From the NCBI GenBank assembly GCA_016764015.1, contig JAESSR010000005.1, forward strand, positions 1 to 41,830: a stretch of 41,830 nucleotides of DNA. Direction: 5' to 3'. The notes under the pieces are model-generated. The model saw only the letters and a program-made list of their open reading frames with translations, was not told the origin of the DNA and ran no database searches. Shown here in pieces: positions 26,641 through 34,543 of the stretch. The position numbers and the translations under genes were made by a program. Every line of letters begins with the position of its first letter. Positions within the stretch are counted from its first letter, which is position 1. The DNA comes from Phycisphaerales bacterium (lineage in GTDB: Bacteria > Planctomycetota > Phycisphaerae > Phycisphaerales > UBA1924).

Positions 26641-27633
26641 GTGCAAAAGCTTAAAGGGCTAATGATTCCGATATTTGCAGTTTTCTTCGTCTTCGTAATC
26701 GTGTTGTATAGCGCGACTTTTACGGTGCGATTCACCGAGACCGCGGTGAAGACTCGCTTTGGCTCTGCCAATGAGAGCTCGATCATCACCAAGCCGGGAC
26801 TTAAAATAAAATGGCCATATCCGGTCGAGAGTGTCACCAAGTACGACAAACGAATTCGGATCGTGCAAACTCGCTCAGAGACGGTGCAGACCGCCGATGA
26901 TTTTCAGATCATCGTTGAGTCATACCTGAGCTACCGGGTTGAAGATCCGTTGCTGTTCTTCCGCAGCTTCTCAAATGCGGGCGATCGCGCAGCCGATCAT
27001 TTTCGCAAGGCCGAGAACGATGTGCTCCGTGACCTGCTCCGCAGTGCGCTCGGTGAAACAAGCAAGTATAAGATGAACGATCTGTTTACTTCCCACAGAG
27101 GCGATTCGGTTATCGCGAAGCTCGAAGAAGAAGTGCTTGAACTGCTCGTCAGCGGCGGCAACGGCGGCAAACCTTTGGCAGACTATGGGATACTTATTAC
27201 AACAGTTGGTATCGACCGGATCGTGCTCCCCGAAGAAACAACCTCCGCGGTGATCAACCGAATGGGCGCCAACCGAGATCGGCTCGCTGAGCGATATGAA
27301 TCCGAAGGTCGATCACAAGCCCGGGCGATCCGCGCCGAAGCAGCAAGCAATGCTGAGCGCATCCGAGCATTCGCTCAAAGGCGGGCCGACGAGATCATGG
27401 CCAAAGGCGAGAGCGAAGCCGCTCCGTACCTTGCCGAGCAGAACATCAACCCAGACCTGGCGGTGTTTATTCAAAACATCAATCTCATGCGTGATGCAAT
27501 GGCCAAGAAGTTCACTTTGATCTTTTCGACCTCCGACTATGGCATGCAGCTCTTCGACCTCGACACCCTCAAAGAGTCGCAGGGCGAGCTGCCTGTTCCA
27601 CAAGAGCGGACACCAAGCGGAGCGGAGGGTTAA
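26641..27633 (+). CDS. SPFH/HflC-like protein
   Basis: A 330-residue protein of HflC size and layout: an N-terminal anchor helix (IPIFAVFFVFVIVLYSATF, residues 9-27), an SPFH domain beginning VRFTETAVKTRFGSA, and a helical C-terminus with SEGRSQARAIRAEAASNAER, typical of HflC. The start is GTG 26641 with GGAG eight bases upstream. In Escherichia coli HflC pairs with HflK to regulate FtsH. Here it lies between two HflK-like genes, 105 bp after the first and 3 bp before the second, so the three products may form a mixed scaffold. No ftsH gene is present in the window. Confidence 0.88.
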   Translation: MQKLKGLMIPIFAVFFVFVIVLYSATFTVRFTETAVKTRFGSANESSIITKPGLKIKWPYPVESVTKYDKRIRIVQTRSETVQTADDFQIIVESYLSYRVEDPLLFFRSFSNAGDRAADHFRKAENDVLRDLLRSALGETSKYKMNDLFTSHRGDSVIAKLEEEVLELLVSGGNGGKPLADYGILITTVGIDRIVLPEETTSAVINRMGANRDRLAERYESEGRSQARAIRAEAASNAERIRAFAQRRADEIMAKGESEAAPYLAEQNINPDLAVFIQNINLMRDAMAKKFTLIFSTSDYGMQLFDLDTLKESQGELPVPQERTPSGAEG

Positions 27634-27636
27634 CCG

Positions 27637-29145
27637 ATGGCTGACACTCCAAACGAACACGATTCAACACCCAACGGCGATCAACAGCCGCAGGACATGC
27701 CTGTGAATCAGGATGTTGATCTGAACGATGATCTTGGTGGCAACGACGAGCCGACCGCGGAACCGGGGTTGGTATCAGGGCGATCGGCATCGGTCCGGTT
27801 TAACCGGGTTGAATCCGGAAGCTCCAAAGTATCGAGCCAACTGCGGATGGATGCAGCGAATCAATCGCTCGCTGATGCGTTGCGGATCACCTATGGGTTC
27901 TTGCGGGTCGGCATGGTTGTTCTGCTTTTTCTCTTTGTTTTTAGTGGGCTACAGAAGATCAACGAAGGCGAACGCGGGATTTCGGTGTTCTTGGGCAAAC
28001 CCGCAAAGACCAATCTCGAACCCGGTGCTCATCTGACTTGGCCGTACCCTATCGGAGAGCTGATCCGTGTTGGTGGCGGTGCAGTCGAGGTGTCTTTGGC
28101 GCGTGATTTCATGCCCAATAGCCCGGGAACTGTCCCCGACGATGCGCTCCTTGAAATGCCGATTGATCGATTTAATAACCAAGGTCGGCTCAATCCGTCT
28201 CGCGCAGGATCATTGATCACCGCGGACTTGAACATCGCACATACCCAGTGGACGGTCAACTACCATCGCTCAGACCACCTCAAGTTTGTAAAGAATATCC
28301 TCCCCCGACAAGAACGCACGGTGATCATCATCGCCGCTCGCCGTGGTGTCGTGCAGACGATGGCCGAGACGACCATTGATGATCTGCTCAAGCAATCCGC
28401 CGAGTCAATCGCCGGGCGTGTCCGGGTGATTGCCCAGCGAACACTCGATGATCTCGAGTCAGGGATCACGATCGACCGGATCGTGCTTGTGAGGAAGAAC
28501 CCGCCGCTGTATCTGCTTAATCAGTTCGCATCGGTTCAGTCTGCAGCTCAGAACGCGGGCAAGCAGCGCGAGGATGCGCTACTTGAGCGTGACCAAAGGC
28601 TCAACGAGGTCGCTGGGCGTGCGGCGACGGTGCTCATATCGATGATCGAAGATTACGAGCGTTTTATTGAGCTCGGCGAGACTGAACTCGCTTCGCAGAT
28701 GCTCACTGATATCGACGCAGTGTTTGCCGGCGAAGAGGTGAACTACAACGGGCAGAGCACGCTCGCGTTGATCTCTGGCGAGGTCTCTGAGATGCTCAAC
28801 CAAGCCAAGTCGCAGGCATCGACACGCGTGTCCGAAGCGATCGCCGACCTTGAACAGTTCAGAGCCAAACAAGCACAGTTCGAGGCGAATCCGAAGCTCA
28901 TGATCGCTCGGGATTGGTCATCAGCAATGGCGATGTTCTTGAACAAGGATTTCGTCACAACGATGTACCTCCCAGAGGGGGCATCGGCTGAGCTCATGAT
29001 TAATCCTGATCCGGATATCGAGCGTGAACGAGACCGAATCCGCCGACGCGCCGAAGCGGTTGCAGGACAAGTCCGCCGACGCGATGACTACCTCAGAGAT
29101 GTGTACAAGACCCAGCGAGGCATCCAGGAAAAGGAAGAAGAATAA
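27637..29145 (+). CDS. SPFH/HflK-like protein
   Basis: A 502-residue protein. An acidic, Asn/Asp/Gln-rich N-terminal tail (about 1-55) precedes one anchor helix (FLRVGMVVLLFLFVFSGL, residues 88-105) and an SPFH domain starting KINEGERGISVFLGKP, with PGAHLTWPYPIGE. A long helical region follows (about 300-430), and the C-terminus is very charged (DPDIERERDRIRRRAEA). This is close to the classical HflK plan, but longer. ATG 27637 has GGAGG eight bases upstream and lies three bases after the HflC-like stop. The ABC ATPase gene begins immediately at its own stop codon, which indicates tight coupling. Confidence 0.88.
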   Translation: MADTPNEHDSTPNGDQQPQDMPVNQDVDLNDDLGGNDEPTAEPGLVSGRSASVRFNRVESGSSKVSSQLRMDAANQSLADALRITYGFLRVGMVVLLFLFVFSGLQKINEGERGISVFLGKPAKTNLEPGAHLTWPYPIGELIRVGGGAVEVSLARDFMPNSPGTVPDDALLEMPIDRFNNQGRLNPSRAGSLITADLNIAHTQWTVNYHRSDHLKFVKNILPRQERTVIIIAARRGVVQTMAETTIDDLLKQSAESIAGRVRVIAQRTLDDLESGITIDRIVLVRKNPPLYLLNQFASVQSAAQNAGKQREDALLERDQRLNEVAGRAATVLISMIEDYERFIELGETELASQMLTDIDAVFAGEEVNYNGQSTLALISGEVSEMLNQAKSQASTRVSEAIADLEQFRAKQAQFEANPKLMIARDWSSAMAMFLNKDFVTTMYLPEGASAELMINPDPDIERERDRIRRRAEAVAGQVRRRDDYLRDVYKTQRGIQEKEEE

Positions 29146-30489
29146 ATGGCAGCTTCCGCGACAACATCCCAGCAACCAATCTCCGCGAACGATTCCGGTG
29201 GCGTGAACGACACCCGCAAGCCGGTGGTAGGGTGCCAGCAACTCTCAAAGGTCTTCAAGGATTTCTGGATGCGAGATCGCGCCCGCGCGGTGGACAAACT
29301 CGATCTTGTGATTTACGAGCACGAGGTCTTCGGGCTTCTGGGCCCAAACGGCTCTGGAAAGAGCACGATTATCAAGCTGATCCTTGGGTTGCTCCAGCCG
29401 ACACACGGGCGGGTTTCGGTCTTTGGCAAGCCGCCGTCGGATGTGGCGACGAAGAAGCGGATCGGGTACCTGCCCGAAGAGAGTTATCTCTATCCGTTTC
29501 TCAACGCGCGTGAGACGCTTGATTACTACGGCAAGCTCTTCGGGCTCGACAAAAAAACCCGTGAGGGACGCATCGATGAACTTCTCGAAATGGTCGGGCT
29601 TGAGCACGCCCAGTTCCGTCCTGTCCGCGAGTATTCAAAGGGCATGCAGCGACGGATTGGGATCGCCCAAGCGCTGATTAATGATCCAGATTTGCTCATC
29701 CTCGACGAGCCAACAACCGGGCTCGATCCGATCGGTACACGCCAGGTCAAGGATTTAATTCTTGAGCTCGGTCGACGCGGCAAGACGATTATTCTTTCGA
29801 GCCATCTCCTGACCGATGTTGAAGATGTGGTCGATCGCATGGCGATCCTCTATGGCGGCAAAATCCGCGATGAGGGCACCTGTGAAGGATTACTCGCGAG
29901 TAAAGAGCGGACGCTGATCGAGACCGACGAGCTCGATGACCAGACAATCGCCGAGATCGATGAAGTGATCCGCAGACGCACCGGAGGGCAGAAGTCCATC
30001 CGCAAAGTATCTGCCCCACGCCAGAAACTCGAAGAACTCTTTTTGGGGATTGTTGAAAAAGCTCAAACCGAAAAAGCTTCAACCTCGGGCGCGATGCAAG
30101 GCGGCTCGACCGCTGCGTTCCTCCGTGCTCAGGAAGATTCCGTTCAGCATGGCGAGGCATTGATCGATTCGCTCTTGAATGATTCCGCTGCAGATTCGTC
30201 GGCTCAGACACAAGCCAATGATGCTCAGGTAGTCCCCCAGAGCACTCAAAACGAAGCACTGAACGAGTCACAAAGCGATGATTCAGGGTTGATTGATTCG
30301 CTCATGGAGAGTGATGCTCAAACGGGCAGCTCAAATGAACCTTCGGCTGACGGTAAGACACAGCCACAGGCTCCTGCAGAACATGTAGACCTTGGTGTGA
30401 TCGGCTCATTGCTCGATGATGAGCAGGTTGACCAGGACGATCAGGGGGATGCTGATTCTGAAGCGGGCGATAAGGAGTCCAATCGGTGA
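29146..30489 (+). CDS. ABC transporter ATP-binding protein with acidic repeat tail
   Basis: A 447-residue ABC ATPase. The nucleotide-binding domain spans about residues 25-260: Walker A GPNGSGKST, Q-loop GYLPEESYLYP, signature EYSKGMQRRIGIAQAL, Walker B LLILDEPTTGLDP and switch HLL. This is the type that serves ABC-2 permeases (exporters). Residues about 305-447 form a disordered acidic Ser/Asp/Gln-rich tail in which the motif [AG]-[LV]-I-[DG]-S-L-[LM] occurs three times (near 338, 381 and 417), unlike ordinary family members. It starts directly after the SPFH stop, and its TGA overlaps the GTG that should start the next permease. Confidence 0.93.
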   Translation: MAASATTSQQPISANDSGGVNDTRKPVVGCQQLSKVFKDFWMRDRARAVDKLDLVIYEHEVFGLLGPNGSGKSTIIKLILGLLQPTHGRVSVFGKPPSDVATKKRIGYLPEESYLYPFLNARETLDYYGKLFGLDKKTREGRIDELLEMVGLEHAQFRPVREYSKGMQRRIGIAQALINDPDLLILDEPTTGLDPIGTRQVKDLILELGRRGKTIILSSHLLTDVEDVVDRMAILYGGKIRDEGTCEGLLASKERTLIETDELDDQTIAEIDEVIRRRTGGQKSIRKVSAPRQKLEELFLGIVEKAQTEKASTSGAMQGGSTAAFLRAQEDSVQHGEALIDSLLNDSAADSSAQTQANDAQVVPQSTQNEALNESQSDDSGLIDSLMESDAQTGSSNEPSADGKTQPQAPAEHVDLGVIGSLLDDEQVDQDDQGDADSEAGDKESNR

Positions 30490-30536
30490 GTATCCGCGAA
30501 CGCATTGCCAAAGCCGATCATTTGCAGAAAAGCTAA
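30472..30536 (+). other. Intact start region of the permease, cut by an in-frame TAA
   Basis: AAGGAG (30472-30477) stands eight bases before GTG 30486, which overlaps the ATPase stop as GTGA. From this GTG the reading is 16 codons (SIRERIAKADHLQKS after the start), then TAA at 30534-30536, then LFKIIASVVIGIVGS in the same frame leading into the permease. The best start is thus separated from the gene by one stop codon. Confidence 0.85.
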
Positions 30537-30560
30537 CTCTTTAAGATCATCGCCAGCGTA

Positions 30561-32435
30561 GTGATCGGGATTGTTGGCTCGGTACTCATCGGGTACGCGC
30601 TGCTCAACAATACCAACGAGAGCGCTCAGATCACAGAAATGATCAATGTGCTGCCCTCGACGGTGACCAACTTCGCGGGCGAAGAGATTCCCAATCCTCA
30701 GCTCGCTCAGGTCCAGCAAATTCAGCAGTTGCTCAACAACGCCAAGCCCGGAACGCTGCTGGCGGTTGGTGCTGGCGTGGTATCGGTGATGCTTATACTG
30801 GTGGTGTGGATGGGGCTCGGACTTATCTATCCATCGCTGGCGTTGCTTGCCGCGGGCGGATACTTTGTGCTCAAGGGCTCGTCCTTTGACATCATTGGCT
30901 CGATCGGCGTGGGGATGATTATCTTGACGCTGAGCTTTATGGTTCTGTTGCGAGCCGCGGGCATGGCGCTGAGTTTTTCAAACCCGATCCCGGCGATCGC
31001 ACGCAATGTGTTGGCCGAAGCGATCCGGATGAAGATATCGCTGGTGTTTATCGTCATGCTGTTCTTTGTGCTCGCGGCGATGCCGATGCTGCTCAATGAC
31101 GAACAATCACTCCGCTATCGCGTGCAGAACTTCTTGCAATACTCATCGGGCTTTACATTCTTGTTTATCGCGATGCTCGTTGTGTTCTTTGGGGCAGCGA
31201 CCGTCACCTACGAACAACGCGAAAAAGTAATCTGGCAAACCATGACCAAGCCTGTCGCCGCATGGCAGTATCTCTTGGGCAAATGGCTCGGGGTCGTCAC
31301 GCTCGCAGCGATTCTGCTGACGGTATCAGCAACCGGCGTGTTCTTGTTTACCGAATACCTCCGCAACCAACCCGCCGTCGGCGAACTCGTGGCATACCAA
31401 GCGATCGACGAATCAGGGATTACCGAGGATCGGTTGATCCTCGAAACACAGGTGCTGACATCGAGGGAATCGGTTGCTCCTTCTTTGCCATTTTCAATCA
31501 ACGATCCCCTTTTTCAACAAGCACTCGAACAGCAAATCCAGCGGGAGCGACTCACCCAGCCCGGGTACAACCCCAATCCTGCAGAGCGACAAGCACTTTT
31601 GAGCAAAATCTATCGCGACGAGGTTGCTGAGTATCGTTCGATTGATCCGATCACCGAGAAGCACGAGGAGTTTGTATTTAACGGGCTTTCGTATGCCAAA
31701 GCTCGCAATCTCCCGCTCACACTCAGATACAAGATTAATGCCGAGGGCAATCGTCCGGATATTTTCTACATCCTGACCTTCGGGTTTGACGAGGGGACAC
31801 TCCTCCCGCCTCGGCGAACCGGGCTCGGTTTCTCGCACACGATGACGATCTCCCCAGCATTCATTAACTCAGACGGGCAGATTCGGCTCCAGATTTATAA
31901 TGGGCAACTTAAGGGTGCAGCCGATGGGCTGATTGATATCCAAACGAACATGAACACCTTCACCATCCCGCCAGATGGGCTCGAAATTTCGTACTCCGTC
32001 GGCGGGTACCGGGCAAACTTTGTCCGTGTGTTCATTGTGCTCTGGGTCAAGCTCGCGATGCTCGCGATGCTCGCGGTGTGGGCTTCAACATTTGCAAGTT
32101 TCCCCGTCGCGTGTTTAATCGCTGGCGGATTATTCTTCATCGGGCAGAGCTCCGGGTTTGTCCAAGAAGCACTGCCCGGTTGGGGAAAGACCAATGTCCA
32201 AGGCGAACCTTCAATCTTCCGGACTGTGGTGTATTACTGTGCAGACTGGATCAGTTCGCTCTTTAAGGTGTACAACGATCTTAAACCGACCTCTCGATTG
32301 TCCGATGGGCACATGCTCTCTTGGGGATCGGTGAGCCGAGGGGTCATCGCACTCGGTGCAATCTCCACGGTGTTTTATCTTATGGGCGTGGTAATTTTCC
32401 GTCGTCGTCAACTCGCGATTTACTCTGGGCAATAA
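30561..32435 (+). CDS. ABC-2 type transporter permease, N-terminus interrupted
   Basis: The open frame of 624 codons from GTG 30561 encodes an ABC-2 permease. Helices lie near residues 2-14, 70-90, 95-110, 115-140, 165-185, 210-230, 245-270 and in the C-terminal third (485-545, 600-618). The ATPase-contact stretch YEQREKVIWQTMTKPV matches the minus-strand permease (ISREIENKTVLTVVSKP). Between the last two helix groups is a large exported domain (about 275-480). The proper start seems to be GTG 30486, but TAA 30534 blocks it. GTG 30561 has no ribosome-binding site and would cut the first helix in half. The rest is undamaged, so the stop is recent, a sequencing error, or bypassed. Confidence 0.8.
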   Translation: MIGIVGSVLIGYALLNNTNESAQITEMINVLPSTVTNFAGEEIPNPQLAQVQQIQQLLNNAKPGTLLAVGAGVVSVMLILVVWMGLGLIYPSLALLAAGGYFVLKGSSFDIIGSIGVGMIILTLSFMVLLRAAGMALSFSNPIPAIARNVLAEAIRMKISLVFIVMLFFVLAAMPMLLNDEQSLRYRVQNFLQYSSGFTFLFIAMLVVFFGAATVTYEQREKVIWQTMTKPVAAWQYLLGKWLGVVTLAAILLTVSATGVFLFTEYLRNQPAVGELVAYQAIDESGITEDRLILETQVLTSRESVAPSLPFSINDPLFQQALEQQIQRERLTQPGYNPNPAERQALLSKIYRDEVAEYRSIDPITEKHEEFVFNGLSYAKARNLPLTLRYKINAEGNRPDIFYILTFGFDEGTLLPPRRTGLGFSHTMTISPAFINSDGQIRLQIYNGQLKGAADGLIDIQTNMNTFTIPPDGLEISYSVGGYRANFVRVFIVLWVKLAMLAMLAVWASTFASFPVACLIAGGLFFIGQSSGFVQEALPGWGKTNVQGEPSIFRTVVYYCADWISSLFKVYNDLKPTSRLSDGHMLSWGSVSRGVIALGAISTVFYLMGVVIFRRRQLAIYSGQ

Positions 32436-32456
32436 GCACAAGGAAAGGACAATGTC

Positions 32457-34421
32457 ATGTCGCATAATCGTCGCGTACAACTGATTGCAGCCTTGTCTCT
32501 GCTGATGGGCTTGGTGGGCTCGGGTATCTTCGGTTCAGCAATCACCAACTCCGCCGGACGCAACGAGCTGACCTACACCCAGCGAGCAGAAGACGGCGAT
32601 CCGCCGATGGTTGCTCTGGGCGTTGCGATGGGTGCGTTGCGAGGCATATTCGTCAACTACCTCTGGATCCGTGCGACCAACGCCAAAGAAGATGGACAGT
32701 ATTACGAAGCCGTCGAGCTTGCACAGTGGATCACCAAGCTCCAGCCGAGGTTGCCTCAGGTGTGGACATTCCACGCGTGGAATATGGCGTACAACATCTC
32801 GGTGACCACACAAACCCCACAAGAGCGGTGGGGATGGGTCAACGCAGGGATTCGCCTATTGCGCAACGAGGGTATCCGGGCAAACCCAAACGACATGCAC
32901 ATGCACAAAGAGCTTGCATGGATTTTCTTGCACAAGGTTGCTGGGTATACCGACGACGCGAATCAGTATTACAAACGCCAGTTTGCCTATGAATGGCAGA
33001 ATGTCCTCGGACGCACGCCTCAGATTGATCCTGAGCATCGTGACCGCGAAAGTGTAATTCAGCTGTATGTTGATTGGATTCAACCGATCGTCGATGCACC
33101 AGCAACCCGGCGTGGGCTCGCCAAACTGAATCCAAAGGCTGAACAAATCGCCAAGGCGTATGAAGAAACGCTTGGTGAAGATTTAGGTGTCCGATTCCTC
33201 GAACGCTATATGCTCCAGTACGAGCTCGACCGGGCGGGTCGGCTCAACGCCGTGCTCGCCAGCTCAGGACCAAAGACCAGAGCATTCAGGTACCTCCAAG
33301 AACAGTATCCAAATAAACAGGCTTGGGAAGATCTGCTCAATCATGTCCGCCAACGCGTGCTGATGGATGAGTACTTCATGGAGCCGGTGCGGATGGTCCA
33401 GCAGATCCGTAAGTTCGGACCGATCGACTACCGTCTGCCCGCAGCCCACGCGTTGTACTGGGGATCACGCGGGACCGATGTCGGGCGGATGGAAGTCAAC
33501 GAGCACAACGCCGACTCGCTCGACTTTGTCAACGCCTTCCGATTGGTCATGCAATCCGTCCAAGACCTTTGGCGTCATGGTGATGTCTATTTCAACTACC
33601 TCAATGTGCACGAGAGTAAAGCTGCCTATTACCAGGGCGTGCCCAACCCATACTTTGTTCCTACTTATGGCGGGATGCTCGAAGAAATCGTTGAGAGCTC
33701 CGGGCTCTTCGAAGCCGATCGGCGAGCGTACCGCCAGTTCTCCGCCGGGTATGAGAACTTCCTGCGTGATGCGATCAGGTTCTTCTATCGCCGTGGTGAT
33801 ATCCGCCAGGCCGAGTATTGGTATGATGTACTTCGCAACTGGGACCATGTGAACATCAACAACCCGACCTTTATCGACGAGGTTTCTGTGCCACTCGATG
33901 TATTTGCCGATGCCCAGCTCTATGAATCTTTGGGTTCGCCTCAGGTCGCGGTTTCAGAGGTGACCGGTGCTCTGCAAGGGGCGTACTACTCAGGGCTGAT
34001 GGTCGGGAATATTGATGTGTTCAATGCCCAGTGGGAATATGCCCGCAAGGCTCATGCGTATTTCTTTAATGAGCAGTTCAATGTTGTGGTCGCCTCGAAG
34101 GCTGGCGCTCGCATGGAGTTCATGGATCGTGATTTCGCATTCCTTGCTGGCGGGTTCTTTGTCAATGTGCTTACCTCGCTGGGCCCTGACGAAGCCGAGA
34201 TTCTGTATGGCAACGCACCCAACGATCTCAAGCTCTACGCCTATGACACGCTGGTGATTCGCTTTAAGGCGTACATCGATGAGCTTGAAGCCAAAGGTGA
34301 TTCCGAAGCGTTTGATCTGATCTTCCCGCCGCCCGAGGGTCTCGAAGCGTTCCGTGTGATCTACCAACGCAAGCTCGAAGCTCGTCAAAACCAAGGCGAC
34401 GAGGGTGCGATCAAGAACTAG
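32457..34421 (+). CDS. Membrane-anchored helical (TPR-like) protein, unknown function
   Basis: A 654-residue protein with one N-terminal anchor helix (LIAALSLLMGLVGSGIFGSA, residues 9-28) and a long exported part rich in aromatic residues and helix pairs. Stretches such as EDGQYYEAVELAQWITKLQP and RRGDIRQAEYWYDVLRNW are TPR-like. A strongly patterned block at about 110-180 contains GIRLLRNEGIRANPNDMHMH and ELAWIFLHKVAGYTDDANQY. I believe this is a planctomycete-type family without a named function. ATG 32457 has AGGA seven bases upstream and follows the permease by 21 bp. As the last gene of the SPFH/ABC operon it may be the outer, substrate-side partner of the complex (inference). Confidence 0.8.
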   Translation: MSHNRRVQLIAALSLLMGLVGSGIFGSAITNSAGRNELTYTQRAEDGDPPMVALGVAMGALRGIFVNYLWIRATNAKEDGQYYEAVELAQWITKLQPRLPQVWTFHAWNMAYNISVTTQTPQERWGWVNAGIRLLRNEGIRANPNDMHMHKELAWIFLHKVAGYTDDANQYYKRQFAYEWQNVLGRTPQIDPEHRDRESVIQLYVDWIQPIVDAPATRRGLAKLNPKAEQIAKAYEETLGEDLGVRFLERYMLQYELDRAGRLNAVLASSGPKTRAFRYLQEQYPNKQAWEDLLNHVRQRVLMDEYFMEPVRMVQQIRKFGPIDYRLPAAHALYWGSRGTDVGRMEVNEHNADSLDFVNAFRLVMQSVQDLWRHGDVYFNYLNVHESKAAYYQGVPNPYFVPTYGGMLEEIVESSGLFEADRRAYRQFSAGYENFLRDAIRFFYRRGDIRQAEYWYDVLRNWDHVNINNPTFIDEVSVPLDVFADAQLYESLGSPQVAVSEVTGALQGAYYSGLMVGNIDVFNAQWEYARKAHAYFFNEQFNVVVASKAGARMEFMDRDFAFLAGGFFVNVLTSLGPDEAEILYGNAPNDLKLYAYDTLVIRFKAYIDELEAKGDSEAFDLIFPPPEGLEAFRVIYQRKLEARQNQGDEGAIKN

Positions 34422-34452
34422 TGCGTGTCTAACGATATATTCATCTTTGTAG

Positions 34453-34478
34453 AACGGGCTTTGGGCCCGTTTTTCTTT
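34453..34478 (+). terminator. Terminator of the SPFH/ABC operon
   Basis: AACGGGC (34453-34459) pairs with GCCCGTT (34465-34471) around a 5-base loop, followed by TTTCTTT. It lies in the left arm of the palindromic element, about 30 bases after the last operon gene. Confidence 0.8.
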
Positions 34479-34487
34479 CATCGATCA

Positions 34488-34513
34488 CCAAGAAAACGGG
34501 CTGGAAGCCCGTT
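34488..34513 (-). terminator. Terminator of purC
   Basis: On the minus strand AACGGGC, loop TTCCA and GCCCGTT are followed by TTCTT. It lies in the right arm of the palindromic element, about 30 bases after the purC stop. Confidence 0.75.
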
Positions 34514-34543
34514 CTACCTAAGATGCAACTTATCAGACACGAC

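Noticed and set aside
30534..30536. Programmed recoding (selenocysteine or pyrrolysine) at the permease stop
   Set aside because: The codon is TAA, which neither system uses, and I see no downstream insertion structure; simple error, mutation or leaky readthrough are likelier.
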